A stretch of 58,765 nt of DNA, taken from Neisseria sp. Lineage in GTDB: Bacteria > Pseudomonadota > Gammaproteobacteria > Burkholderiales > Neisseriaceae. Location: contig NZ_JAUNHL010000010.1 in assembly GCF_030523955.1 (NCBI RefSeq), forward strand, positions 1-58,765, read 5' to 3'. Within the stretch, counting starts at the first letter, position 1. The number at the start of each line of letters is the position of its first letter. A program made the translations under genes and the position numbers. The notes under the pieces were generated by a model. The model saw only the letters and a program-made list of their open reading frames with translations. It had not been told where the DNA came from and did not search any database. This document shows, one piece after another, positions 19,855 through 29,039 of this stretch.

Positions 19855-20469
19855 ATGTCTGACTTGCTTAAACGTGCTTTTGATATCATCGCCTCCCTGA
19901 TAGGCCTGATTGTCTTATCGCCGGTTTTATTGATTGTGGCCATTTTGGTACGTAAAAACCTCGGTTCTCCCATCTTGTTTCGCCAAGTACGTCCCGGCAT
20001 AGATGGCAAACCGTTTGAAATGGTGAAGTTCCGCTCTATGCGCGATGCCATCGCAAAAGATGGCACCCCGCTACCGGACAACGAACGGTTGACACCTTTT
20101 GGCAAAGCCCTGCGTTCCACCAGCCTTGACGAACTACCCGAGCTTTGGAATGTCTTAAAAGGTGATATGAGCTTAGTCGGCCCTCGCCCATTATTAATGG
20201 ATTACTTACCTCTTTACAACAAAGAGCAGTACCGCCGCCACGAAGTCCGCCCAGGCGTAACAGGTTGGGCGCAAGTCAATGGCCGCAATGCAATTTCATG
20301 GGAAGAAAAATTCAAGCTGGATGTCTGGTATGTTGATAATCGATCATTTTGGCTGGATTTAAAAATCCTGTTTCTGACCATTAAAAAAGTATTCATTCGC
20401 GAAGGCATTACCGCACAAGGCGAACCTACCTCGAATGCATTTAAAGGAACAAAAGAAAATGAAAACTAA
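19855..20469 (+). CDS. Initiating phosphoglycosyl transferase (PglC/PglB N-domain type)
   Basis: A 204-aa small monotopic transferase that moves a sugar phosphate from UDP-sugar to undecaprenyl phosphate. It has the re-entrant helix near residues 8-32 (FDIIASLIGLIVLSPVLLIV), then SPILFRQVRPGIDGKPFEMV, KFRSMRDA, the Asp-Glu dyad in SLDELPELWNVLKGDMSLVG, and RPGVTGWAQVNGRNAISWEE. It corresponds to the N-terminal half of meningococcal PglB/PglB2. It overlaps the following ATP-grasp gene by 11 bases in another frame. Probable substrate: UDP-2-acetamido-4-amino-trideoxyhexose or its acylated form. Confidence 0.9.
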   Translation: MSDLLKRAFDIIASLIGLIVLSPVLLIVAILVRKNLGSPILFRQVRPGIDGKPFEMVKFRSMRDAIAKDGTPLPDNERLTPFGKALRSTSLDELPELWNVLKGDMSLVGPRPLLMDYLPLYNKEQYRRHEVRPGVTGWAQVNGRNAISWEEKFKLDVWYVDNRSFWLDLKILFLTIKKVFIREGITAQGEPTSNAFKGTKENEN

Positions 20470-21430
20470 CATCCTGATTTTATCAGCCGGTCGACGCGTT
20501 GAGTTAGTACAGGATTTCAAAACTGAAGCAACAAAATTCTCTGATGAAATTAAAATATACTGCACGGACATCAACCCACATATGTCTTCCGCCTGTCATA
20601 TGGCAGATGGAGCATTTAGCGTTACCCGTATTGATGATCCCAACTATATCGATGAAATTTTTGCATTGGCGCAAAAAGAAAATATTGGTCTGATTATCCC
20701 AACCATCGATACCGAATTACAAAAGTTAGCTGACAATCGTGAACGCTTTGCCGCCGCAGGAATCCACATCATTATTTCTGATTCTGATTTGATCAGCTTA
20801 TGCAGAGACAAGCGCCGTACAACCGCACTATTCCAACAATATGGCATCAACAGCCCCGAAATCTACAGACGAGATGATATTACCTTCCCGTGCTTTGCCA
20901 AACCCTATGATGGCAGCCGAGGTATCGGTGCACAGGCAGTTAATGATCCAAGTGAGCTGACCCCCGAATTACTTAATGATCCGAAAATAATGTTTTGCCA
21001 GCTTATCGACATTCAAAATACTTTTAAAGAATTTACTGTCGATATTTATTACGACAAAAACGGTGTTGCCAAATGTATCGTACCTCGGGAACGCTTGGAG
21101 GTTCGCTCAGGAGAGGTCAGCAAAGGAGCAACCCGCCGCAACTATCTTTATGATTTACTGGTTACGCAACTAGGCAAACTTGATGGCGCACGCGGATGCC
21201 TTACCACACAATTTTTTTATCATGACGAAAGCCAAACCATATACGGGGTAGAAATCAATCCCAGATTTGGCGGAGGTTTCCCCCTTACTTATGCTAGCGG
21301 CGCCAATTACATCAATTGGCTAATTCGTGAATATTTGTACAACGAAGAAATCCCCTTCTTCGATCAATGGAAAAACGATTTAATTATGCTGCGTTACGAC
21401 GCTAAGGTATTGGTCCACGAGCATGATTAA
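20459..21430 (+). CDS. ATP-grasp ligase (PglB2 C-domain type)
   Basis: A 323-aa ATP-grasp protein from ATG 20459 (MKTNILILSAGRRVELVQ), preceded by 'aaagga' about nine bases upstream. The ATP-binding FAKPYDGSRGIGA is near residue 146 and the metal-binding GVEINPRFGGGFPLTY near 270. In meningococcal PglB2 a C-terminal ATP-grasp domain replaces the acetyltransferase of PglB and yields a glyceramido-acetamido trideoxyhexose. Here that domain appears as a separate overlapping gene behind the transferase and before pglC/pglD. I infer it acylates the 4-amino sugar, probably with glycerate. Confidence 0.82.
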   Translation: MKTNILILSAGRRVELVQDFKTEATKFSDEIKIYCTDINPHMSSACHMADGAFSVTRIDDPNYIDEIFALAQKENIGLIIPTIDTELQKLADNRERFAAAGIHIIISDSDLISLCRDKRRTTALFQQYGINSPEIYRRDDITFPCFAKPYDGSRGIGAQAVNDPSELTPELLNDPKIMFCQLIDIQNTFKEFTVDIYYDKNGVAKCIVPRERLEVRSGEVSKGATRRNYLYDLLVTQLGKLDGARGCLTTQFFYHDESQTIYGVEINPRFGGGFPLTYASGANYINWLIREYLYNEEIPFFDQWKNDLIMLRYDAKVLVHEHD

Positions 21431-21610
21431 CCCTGTGGCCGTCATCGGATAATACAAAAAATTCCATTACCTTCTCTAGCTACTAAACTGGCTAACCATA
21501 GGAATAGAAGCGGTGAAAATAATATCCACCTCTTTTCCATTAAAAATTTTACAGAAGAATTCCAACCACTGTTGGGTTAAACAATTAGATAAACAACTCA
21601 AGGATTCATT

Positions 21611-22786
21611 ATGCTGAACACCTCATTGGCTCCCTGGCCGAGCTTTACTCAAGAAGAAGCGGATGCCGTACAAAATATCCTGCTCTCCAATAAAGTCAAT
21701 TACTGGACCGGTAACGAATGCCGCGAATTTGAAAAAGAATTTGCCCAATGGGCGGGCACAGAATATGCAATTGCCTTAGGCAACGGTACTTTAGCACTGG
21801 ATGTAGCCTTAAAAGCCATGAACATCGGCCCAGGTGATGACGTGATTGTAACCTCCCGCACCTTCCTTGCTTCAGCATCAGCCATTGTTACCGCTGGAGC
21901 CAATCCCATATTTGCCGATGTTGATTTAAACAGTCAAAACATTTCGGCAGAAACTATCGAAGCTGTTTTAACCCCAAACACCAAAGCCATCATTGTGGTT
22001 CATTTAGCCGGCATGCCCGCAGAGATGGACGACATCATGGCTTTAGCAGAAAAGCACAAATTGTGGGTTATTGAAGACTGCGCCCAAGCTCACGGTACGC
22101 GCTACAAAGGCAAGTCCGCCGGTTCCATCGGCCACGTCGGCGCATGGTCTTTCTGTCAAGACAAGATTATGACCACCGGCGGCGAAGGCGGCATGGTTAC
22201 CACCAACGATAAAGAATTGTGGTCGAAAATGTGGTCTTACAAGGACCACGGCAAAAGCTATGATGCTGTTTACAACCGCCAACACCCCCCTGGTTTTCGT
22301 TGGTTGCACGAAAGTTTCGGTACCAACTGGCGCATGATGGAAATGCAAGCTGCCATCGGTCGCATCCAATTGCGCCGCATGGCCGATTGGACCGCAAAAC
22401 GCCAAGCCAATGCAGCACGACTAGAAGAAATATTGAAACAGTTCGACTCCATCCGTACGATTGAAGTACCAGATTACATTGAGCATGCCCAATACAAATA
22501 TTATGCTTTCGTCAAGCCTGAAAAGCTGGCTGAAGGTTGGAGTCGTGATCGCATCGTAGACGAGCTCAACGCTCGTAAAGTACCCTGCTTCCAAGGCAGC
22601 TGCTCGGAAGTCTACTTGGAAAAAGCCTTTGACAACACTTCGTGGCGCCCGCACGAACGCTTGAAAAATGCGGTTGAGCTGGGTGATACCAGCCTAATGT
22701 TCTTGGTACATCCTACCATTACCAAAGAACAAATGGATTTCTGCTGCACTCATCTGAAAGAGGTTCTGTCACAAGCGACAGCCTGA
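21611..22786 (+). CDS. pglC: PLP-dependent sugar aminotransferase PglC-like (DegT/DnrJ/EryC1)
   Basis: A 391-aa enzyme that aminates C4 of the UDP-4-keto-6-deoxy sugar. Family blocks are YWTGNECREFEKEFA, IALGNGTLALDVALKA, VIEDCAQAHGTRYKGKSAGS, and the PLP-lysine region WSFCQDKIMTTGGEGGMVTT near residues 182-201. The downstream dehydratase makes its substrate, matching the pglC-pglD order of Neisseria. A true intrinsic terminator follows (22792-22848), so pglD may have its own promoter. Confidence 0.88.
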   Translation: MLNTSLAPWPSFTQEEADAVQNILLSNKVNYWTGNECREFEKEFAQWAGTEYAIALGNGTLALDVALKAMNIGPGDDVIVTSRTFLASASAIVTAGANPIFADVDLNSQNISAETIEAVLTPNTKAIIVVHLAGMPAEMDDIMALAEKHKLWVIEDCAQAHGTRYKGKSAGSIGHVGAWSFCQDKIMTTGGEGGMVTTNDKELWSKMWSYKDHGKSYDAVYNRQHPPGFRWLHESFGTNWRMMEMQAAIGRIQLRRMADWTAKRQANAARLEEILKQFDSIRTIEVPDYIEHAQYKYYAFVKPEKLAEGWSRDRIVDELNARKVPCFQGSCSEVYLEKAFDNTSWRPHERLKNAVELGDTSLMFLVHPTITKEQMDFCCTHLKEVLSQATA

Positions 22787-22791
22787 CAACA

Positions 22792-22848
22792 GTTGCCGCT
22801 GCAATATTTCCGTCAGACAAATATCAAGCAGCGGCAACAGTTTTTTTT
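22792..22848 (+). terminator. Intrinsic terminator after pglC-like gene
   Basis: GTTGCCGCTGC (22792-22802) pairs with GCAGCGGCAAC (22828-22838), followed by eight T residues. It is not DUS-derived, although a degenerate DUS (caggcaggca) directly follows. Confidence 0.8.
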
Positions 22849-22967
22849 CAGGCAGGCATGTTTACTGAGCGCATCCTGTTGCCTCTTTAAACTTCTAATG
22901 CCTATCTGAAAGCAGATGTAATACAAAAGAAATAATTAAAAACAACAAAAATACGATAGATCCCATC

Positions 22968-24881
22968 ATGACCCTGGACTCTCTACTCGCCCTGCCACGC
23001 AACGCAAAAAAATTCTTTTTTGTTGTGCACGATACCGTCATTATCTTTTTCTCCTTTTGGTTCAGCTTGAGCCTAAAGCCCGCTTATTCGCAAGAATGGT
23101 CAAACGCCGGCAACTGGTTAATTTTCTTTATTACTACTATATTAACCATCGCCTTATTCATACGCCTTGGACTTTATCGTGCCGTCACGCGTTTTATTGG
23201 AGCCAAGGTAATGTCTACCGCCGCCCTAGGCACCTTGGTTTCCACAATTGTTATGGGGATTGGCCTATCAATTGCCGACAAAGAAACCCATTTTCTGGTA
23301 ATGCTCATTTATTTCTTGCTGATGTTGGTTTTAATTGGCGGTTCTCGCTTTGTACTGCGTACCATTCTCAACAGCAGCGGCTATAGCAAGCAAGATATGA
23401 GCCCGGTTATTATCTATGGTGCCGGCCAATCCGGCCGCCAGCTGATGGAAGCTATCCGCCAAGTCAACGAATATCGTGCCGTTGCATTTGTAGATGATGA
23501 CGGAGCTGCACAAAAAACCATCATTAATGACTTGGCTGTATATAGCCCAAATCAATTAAATGAACTGATTGAGCGTTATCAGGTCGAAAAAATCTTACTG
23601 GCTATTCCCAGTGCCACTACTGAAGAACGCAAACGCATCATTCAATCTTTAGAGTCCTATCCTTGTGAAGTATTGACCATGCCGGGCGTAAAAGAGTTGG
23701 TGGATGGCAAGATCAGCACCACATCTCTACGCAAAATCTCCGTATTTGACTTATTGGGTCGTGACCCGGTGGCGCCAAAAGAAGAATTGATGCATGCCGA
23801 TATCAAAGACAAAGTAGTTATGGTGACTGGTGCAGGTGGCTCTATTGGTTCTGAATTATGTCGCCAAATTATCCAAAACGCACCAGCCAAGCTGATTTTA
23901 TTCGAATTGTCGGAATTTTCTTTATACAGTATAGATAAAGAGTTGCGGGAGTATCAGGAAGCCAAAGGCACCAGCATCCCGGTATTGCCATTACTAGGTT
24001 CCGTACAACACCGTAATCGCTTGTATAATGCAATGAAGAATTTCAAAGTAGAAACCATCTACCATGCTGCTGCTTATAAGCATGTACCAATGGTGGAATA
24101 CAATACAATTGAGGGTGTACGCAACAATATCTATGGCACCCTAGCGTGTGCACTCGCTGCCGTAGAAGCGGAAGTTTCGACTTTCGTATTGATATCCACA
24201 GACAAAGCGGTGCGTCCTACCAATACAATGGGGGCCACCAAACGGATGTCGGAATTAGTATTGCAAGCATTAGCGGCAGAAACCAACCACAACACCCGCT
24301 TCTGTATGGTTCGTTTCGGCAATGTGCTGGGTTCCTCCGGTTCCGTTGTCCCGGTATTTGAAAAACAGATTGCCCAAGGCGGCCCGGTTACCTTGACACA
24401 CCAAGACATTACCCGTTATTTCATGACGATTCCGGAGGCTGCACAGCTTGTTATTCAAGCCGGCGCAATGGGTAAGGGTGGTGACGTATTCGTGTTGGAT
24501 ATGGGTGAATCAGTAAAAATTATCGATCTGGCCCGTCAGATGATTCGCCTAAGCGGATTAGAGGTCAAAGACGAAAACAATCCAAACGGTCAGATCGAAA
24601 TCAAAATTACCGGTTTGCGCCCCGGCGAGAAACTCTATGAGGAATTATTGATTGGAGATGCTGTTGAGAAAACCACTCACCCTCGCATTATGACCGCTAA
24701 TGAAGTAATGCTGTCTTGGCCCGAGCTTTCTGATATTTTGAACAGAATGGATGAAGCTTGCCGCAAGGGCGATCAACTGACGGTACGCCAGTTAATGTTA
24801 GACGCTCCTACCGGCTTTGCTCCTAAAGATGAAATCTGTGATTTAGTCTGGGTAGCCGGGCAGCAAAATCAACAAGCCTAA
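22968..24881 (+). CDS. pglD: UDP-GlcNAc 4,6-dehydratase PglD-like (membrane-anchored)
   Basis: A 637-aa protein of the FlaA1/WbpM/PglF(Cj)/PglD(Nm) family that converts UDP-GlcNAc to UDP-4-keto-6-deoxy-GlcNAc. About four membrane helices occupy residues 15-130. A CoA-binding-like Rossmann domain (IYGAGQSGRQLMEAI, near 150) follows, then the catalytic SDR (VTGAGGSIGSELCRQI near 290, STDKAVRPTNTMGATKRMSE near 410, RPGEKLYEELL near 550). Length is essentially that of meningococcal PglD. It provides the substrate for the aminotransferase before it. Confidence 0.92.
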   Translation: MTLDSLLALPRNAKKFFFVVHDTVIIFFSFWFSLSLKPAYSQEWSNAGNWLIFFITTILTIALFIRLGLYRAVTRFIGAKVMSTAALGTLVSTIVMGIGLSIADKETHFLVMLIYFLLMLVLIGGSRFVLRTILNSSGYSKQDMSPVIIYGAGQSGRQLMEAIRQVNEYRAVAFVDDDGAAQKTIINDLAVYSPNQLNELIERYQVEKILLAIPSATTEERKRIIQSLESYPCEVLTMPGVKELVDGKISTTSLRKISVFDLLGRDPVAPKEELMHADIKDKVVMVTGAGGSIGSELCRQIIQNAPAKLILFELSEFSLYSIDKELREYQEAKGTSIPVLPLLGSVQHRNRLYNAMKNFKVETIYHAAAYKHVPMVEYNTIEGVRNNIYGTLACALAAVEAEVSTFVLISTDKAVRPTNTMGATKRMSELVLQALAAETNHNTRFCMVRFGNVLGSSGSVVPVFEKQIAQGGPVTLTHQDITRYFMTIPEAAQLVIQAGAMGKGGDVFVLDMGESVKIIDLARQMIRLSGLEVKDENNPNGQIEIKITGLRPGEKLYEELLIGDAVEKTTHPRIMTANEVMLSWPELSDILNRMDEACRKGDQLTVRQLMLDAPTGFAPKDEICDLVWVAGQQNQQA

Positions 24882-24998
24882 TAATCCCTTGCCATTTTGA
24901 CTGCATGGGTGCTCCACACCCATGCGCCAACCGAATCAAATATTAGGAAACAGACGGTTTTTATAACCGCAAATATCCGAATAAAGGAATCAACACTT

Positions 24999-26129
24999 AT
25001 GAGAAAACTGACTATCATCAGCCTGTCTGTCATTATAGCCGCCTCCGGTTGTACCGTAATACCGGGCTCCGGCCTGCCTACAGGCAACAAAACGATTGTC
25101 TACAATAATAATGATGAACCCGGCAATATCCAATCACAGCTAGATAGCCGTGTAAGCATACATCCAATTACGTTTTCGCTAGTTCAAAGCATGGCCGAAC
25201 CACCCAAGATCAGCCAACACAATCAGGCGCTTGAACAGCAAAAGCGCAACTATAACTACCGTTTAGGTAAAGGTGATGTCCTGAATATTGTTGTCTGGTA
25301 CCAACCAGACATGACGACCCAAGGTTCTTCTTCCGGCCGTTCACAAGCTCAACAGGTTAGCAACGGCAGTTGGGTAAGCGATCGCGGTACCATTTTCTAT
25401 CCTTTGGTAGGAGAGTTAAAAGTAGAAGGCAAAACTATTGATCAGGTACGCTCCGAATTGGATAGTCGCCTAAGAAAATATATCAAAAATCCGCAAATAG
25501 ATTTAACAGTTTCTGAATTCCGCTCACAAAAAGTAAGTGTTTCCGGATCTGTCCGCCAAGCCGGTCAATTACCGATTACTAACGTACCATTAACATTAGT
25601 TGATGCTATTGACCTTGCCGGAGGAACTACTGACACCGCAGACCCACAAAACGTCAAATGGACTCATAAAGGTGTAGAGCGAACTATCTCTTTGGAGGAT
25701 TTGCGTGCTAACGGTGATCTGTCCCAAAACTATTTATTGAGCGATGGTGATATCGTTTATGTGCCATCTAATGTAAACAACCGAGTACATGTGATGGGTG
25801 AAGTAACCCGCCAAAACAGTTTGCCGATGCCTCCTAAAGGTATGAGCCTAACCGATGCCATTAGCAGTTCAGAAGGTATGAACCAGATGGTAGCCAATGC
25901 CACCGGGGTATTTGTTATCCGTAATGTACCAAGTGATTACGATAAACCTATTCATGTTTACCAACTGAATCTGAAAGATGCCAGTGCTTATGCCTTAGGC
26001 ACACAATTTAAACTAAAAACTGACGATGTGGTTTATATAACTGCTGCACCGATCGCACGCTGGAACCGTGTTGCTACCCAAGCTATCGGAGCCATTAACA
26101 GTGCTGCCGCAGTAAATAATTCTTTCTAA
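24999..26129 (+). CDS. wza: Outer membrane polysaccharide export lipoprotein Wza
   Basis: A 376-aa lipoprotein from ATG 24999, with 'aaagga' upstream; a longer in-frame reading (MTAWVLHTH) is rejected because it hides the signal. Signal MRKLTIISLSVIIAASGC places the lipidated Cys at 18. The polysaccharide-export domain (YRLGKGDVLNIVVWYQPDM near residue 88, YPLVGELKVEGKTIDQV) and SLBB-type repeats (VSVSGSVRQAGQLPITNVPL, VHVMGEVTRQNSLPMP) follow. It is expected to form the octameric outer membrane channel. It is the first gene of wza-wzb-wzc. Confidence 0.93.
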   Translation: MRKLTIISLSVIIAASGCTVIPGSGLPTGNKTIVYNNNDEPGNIQSQLDSRVSIHPITFSLVQSMAEPPKISQHNQALEQQKRNYNYRLGKGDVLNIVVWYQPDMTTQGSSSGRSQAQQVSNGSWVSDRGTIFYPLVGELKVEGKTIDQVRSELDSRLRKYIKNPQIDLTVSEFRSQKVSVSGSVRQAGQLPITNVPLTLVDAIDLAGGTTDTADPQNVKWTHKGVERTISLEDLRANGDLSQNYLLSDGDIVYVPSNVNNRVHVMGEVTRQNSLPMPPKGMSLTDAISSSEGMNQMVANATGVFVIRNVPSDYDKPIHVYQLNLKDASAYALGTQFKLKTDDVVYITAAPIARWNRVATQAIGAINSAAAVNNSF

Positions 26130-26156
26130 ACTCTGATACCTTCACTGTTTGAACTT

Positions 26157-26603
26157 ATGCGATATGACAAAATATTAACAGTATGTTCGGGCAATATTTG
26201 TCGCTCCCCGTTAGCGGAACATCTGCTAAAACCGCAACTGCCTAACTGTTTTGTCGCTTCCGCCGGAGTTACTGCTTGGGTTGGACAAGGGGTCGACCTC
26301 AAGGTGATAGATGCAGCCAAACGGCATCATCTGAACATAAGCGGGCTCAGCAAGCATAATGCCAAACAGCTTACTCCGCAAATGTGTATTTTTGCTGATT
26401 TGATTTTAGTAATGGAAGAAAAACACATTGCCGCCGTAGCAGCTATTCAGCCGTTGGCACGCAGTAAAATAATGTTATTGGGGCAATGGACTGGGCAAAG
26501 GAATATTCCCGATCCCTATCGGAAAGATCAAGCTTTTTTCGATAACGTTTATCAACAAATTGCGGATGCCTGCAACATTTGGGCGAAAAAACTATCTCAT
26601 TAA
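26157..26603 (+). CDS. wzb: Low molecular weight protein-tyrosine phosphatase Wzb
   Basis: A 148-aa phosphatase that dephosphorylates Wzc and so resets its assembly cycle. The P-loop VCSGNICRSPLAEHLL (C-x5-R) is at residues 9-24 and the general-acid Asp lies in IPDPYRKDQAFFDNVYQQI near 120. Length is typical. It sits between wza and wzc with short gaps (27 and 34 bp). Confidence 0.94.
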   Translation: MRYDKILTVCSGNICRSPLAEHLLKPQLPNCFVASAGVTAWVGQGVDLKVIDAAKRHHLNISGLSKHNAKQLTPQMCIFADLILVMEEKHIAAVAAIQPLARSKIMLLGQWTGQRNIPDPYRKDQAFFDNVYQQIADACNIWAKKLSH

Positions 26604-26637
26604 TTAGATTTACATTTTTATTTAGAGAATAATTAAT

Positions 26638-28764
26638 ATGGCTAACAAATCCCATCCTGTCCAACAGGAATTTGACTTGCAACAACTTGCCGGCATCTTG
26701 CGTCACCGCAAGACTCAAATCGGTACAGCTATTTTAGCAGGGGCTATCTTAGGTGGTCTTTATGGATTCGTCGCTACGCCTACTTATAAAGCTAATGCAT
26801 TAATCGAAGTACGAGGCGGGCAAAACCAAATTCTAACTGATGTCAACAGCCCCGTTAACAATATGCAGCCTACCTCTGCTAATGCCGAGGTTGATTTGGC
26901 ACGTTCTCGTGCAGTTCTTGGGCAAACTGTAGACAATCTACATCTGGATATTGGCATTGAGCCAAAAAAATCTTTCTTAGGTAATTTATTCTCGGGTAAT
27001 TCCGCAGAAGCGCAAGCCATTACCGTTCAAACACTTTCAGTACCGGAAAATTGGGAAAATACACCGATGTTACTGACCGTATTGGATGAGAAAAGCTATA
27101 AACTGGCTTTGCCCGATGGCAAAGAAGTCAATGGTCGAGTAGGCGAGACTGTTAAACCTTCGGCTGACATTACCATTTTGGTTTCACAACTTGCTGCACC
27201 AGTCGGTTCTACGTATTCGATTACCAAATTTTCCAAGTTGAGCGCCATTGATAAGCTTAGTGCTAACCTATCTGTGGACAGTAAAGGCATGGGTGTTCCT
27301 TTGTTGGAGTTCAGCTACACAGGTACCGATCGCCAAGAAATTCAATCCACACTGAGCCATATTGTTAATAACTACGTCAATTTAAGCAAAAACCGTGATG
27401 TTCAAATAGCAAGTAACGGCTTAGCTTTCATCAATGAAGAATTACCGCGTTTGAAACAATCATTGCAGGATGCGGAAAACCGCTTGAATGCCTACCGTGT
27501 CCGTTCTGGATCTGTTGACGTACCAACAGAAGCACGTACCGCAGTACAAGATCTGTCGAATATCGAAACCCAGATTACCGCCTTAAAAGCAGAAGAAGCC
27601 GGTATGTCTGCGATTTATACAAAAGATCACCCTGATTACGTTGCTTTGACTGATCGCTTAAGAGTATTGGAGCAATCGCGCGATAATATCAACCGACAAA
27701 TTTCCAATTTGCCTAATACCGAGCAAGAAGTTATCCGATTAACCCGCGATGTAGAGACAAATCAAGCTACCTACGTACAATTGCTGAGCAAACAACAAGA
27801 AATGAACATCTTGAAAGCCAGCTCACAAGGAAATGTACGCGTAATTGACCAAGCTGCTGCTGCTGAAAAGCCGTTTAAACCGCAAAAACCGATTCTGGTT
27901 TTATTGGGCGCATTAGGTGCCGGTATTCTTGCAAGCGCTTGGTATATTTTCCGCGCCCTGAGCCGGCCAACCCTTAAATTCTCTGAAGAAATTAAGGATT
28001 TGGGCTATAACCTGATTTCCAGCATTCCTGTTTCTATTGCGCAAAGCAAAGAAGATGCACGCTTTAAGCGCTCACATAGCGGCAAAAACAACCGCCCAAA
28101 CTATTTGCTGGCCTACAGTCACCCTAATGATATAGCTGTAGAAACGTTGCGTGCCCTGCGCACTAACCTGCACTTTTCAACCATTGATAAGAAGAGCCCG
28201 ACCATCATGATTACCAGCACCACTCCAGGTGTAGGCAAATCCTTTGTATCTTCCAACTTGGCCGCAGTAACTGCTCAGGCGGGTCAGAAAGTATTGTTAA
28301 TTGATGCGGACATGCGTTTAGGTACATTGCATCATACTTTCGGCGTACCTGCAGAAGACGGCCTGTCTGAATTACTTCAAGGTTCTATCAACTTTGTTGA
28401 CGCGGTAAAACGCACCGAAATTGGCAATTTGGATTTGATTACCTGCGGCCACTCTCCGCAAACACCTTCCGAATTGCTGATGAGCCAAGAATTCATCCAA
28501 TTGCTGGAAAATGCACGAGAGAAGTATGACCAAATCATCATCGATACTCCACCCGTATTGGCCGTAACCGATAGTACCGTTATCGGAAAATTGTCGGATG
28601 CGACTTTGCTGATTACCCGTTACAACTACTCTTCTGCCGACGAACTGGGCGAAAGTTACTCGCGTCTGCGTGGTAACGGTATTGAAATTGAAGGCGTTAT
28701 TTTCAACTGTATTGAGAAAAATGCCCGAAACTACTACCAATATCAGGAATATACTCCGCAGTAA
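26638..28764 (+). CDS. wzc: Tyrosine autokinase and co-polymerase Wzc
   Basis: A 708-aa BY-kinase. The N-terminal Wzz domain has one membrane helix near residues 29-49; the periplasmic part contains coiled-coil stretches (about 260-370). The second helix, ILVLLGALGAGILASAWYIF, is near 420. The cytoplasmic kinase has Walker A TTPGVGKSFVSSNLA (near 528), Walker A' LLIDADMRLG and Walker B IIIDTPPVLAVTD. The C-terminal tail NARNYYQYQEYTPQ carries the tyrosine cluster phosphorylated in this family. It controls chain length and couples Wzy polymerisation to Wza export. An intragenic DUS variant (28360-28371) encodes GLSE. Confidence 0.95.
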   Translation: MANKSHPVQQEFDLQQLAGILRHRKTQIGTAILAGAILGGLYGFVATPTYKANALIEVRGGQNQILTDVNSPVNNMQPTSANAEVDLARSRAVLGQTVDNLHLDIGIEPKKSFLGNLFSGNSAEAQAITVQTLSVPENWENTPMLLTVLDEKSYKLALPDGKEVNGRVGETVKPSADITILVSQLAAPVGSTYSITKFSKLSAIDKLSANLSVDSKGMGVPLLEFSYTGTDRQEIQSTLSHIVNNYVNLSKNRDVQIASNGLAFINEELPRLKQSLQDAENRLNAYRVRSGSVDVPTEARTAVQDLSNIETQITALKAEEAGMSAIYTKDHPDYVALTDRLRVLEQSRDNINRQISNLPNTEQEVIRLTRDVETNQATYVQLLSKQQEMNILKASSQGNVRVIDQAAAAEKPFKPQKPILVLLGALGAGILASAWYIFRALSRPTLKFSEEIKDLGYNLISSIPVSIAQSKEDARFKRSHSGKNNRPNYLLAYSHPNDIAVETLRALRTNLHFSTIDKKSPTIMITSTTPGVGKSFVSSNLAAVTAQAGQKVLLIDADMRLGTLHHTFGVPAEDGLSELLQGSINFVDAVKRTEIGNLDLITCGHSPQTPSELLMSQEFIQLLENAREKYDQIIIDTPPVLAVTDSTVIGKLSDATLLITRYNYSSADELGESYSRLRGNGIEIEGVIFNCIEKNARNYYQYQEYTPQ

Positions 28765-28785
28765 GCAGTCTATACATCTCAAGAT

Positions 28786-28820
28786 ATGCCTGTCTGAAAC
28801 ATTCAGACAGGCATTTTTTA
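28786..28820. terminator. DUS inverted pair with T run, terminator of wzc
   Basis: DUS copies at 28786-28798 and 28802-28814 give a 13-bp stem with a 3-nt loop followed by TTTTTT. It marks the end of the glycan locus. Confidence 0.85.
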
Positions 28821-28869
28821 TAATGGCATAAATCTAACCCGGACAGAGCACGGCAAGCCGTAGCAGAAG

Positions 28870-29026
28870 TATAGCGGATTCATACATTTTCGATACAAGA
28901 AGGCGGCAAGCTGCAAACAGTACAAGTAGTACAGAACGATTATATTACCGCTCTAGCAGCTTACAAAATCGTTCTCTTTGAACTTTGGCGCAGCAACATC
29001 ATAGAGAAAGTTAAGTTAATCCTCTG
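28870..29026. repeat. Full-length Correia-like element (about 157 bp)
   Basis: It starts 'tatagcggatt' and ends 'ttaagttaatcctct', decayed inverted termini of Correia type. Inside are 'acagtacaagtagtac' and the inner inverted repeat AGAACGATT ... AATCGTTCT that flanks the core known from full-length CREE. The size fits the full-length class (about 155 bp). It lies between wzc and queA. Confidence 0.7.
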
Positions 29027-29039
29027 TCGTACTAAAAGC

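Noticed and set aside
20459-20469. Overlap read as a frameshifted pglB2 pseudogene
   Set aside because: Both frames are complete in domain content, the second has its own ribosome site and ATG, and neither shows decay; treated as two genes and raised as a finding.
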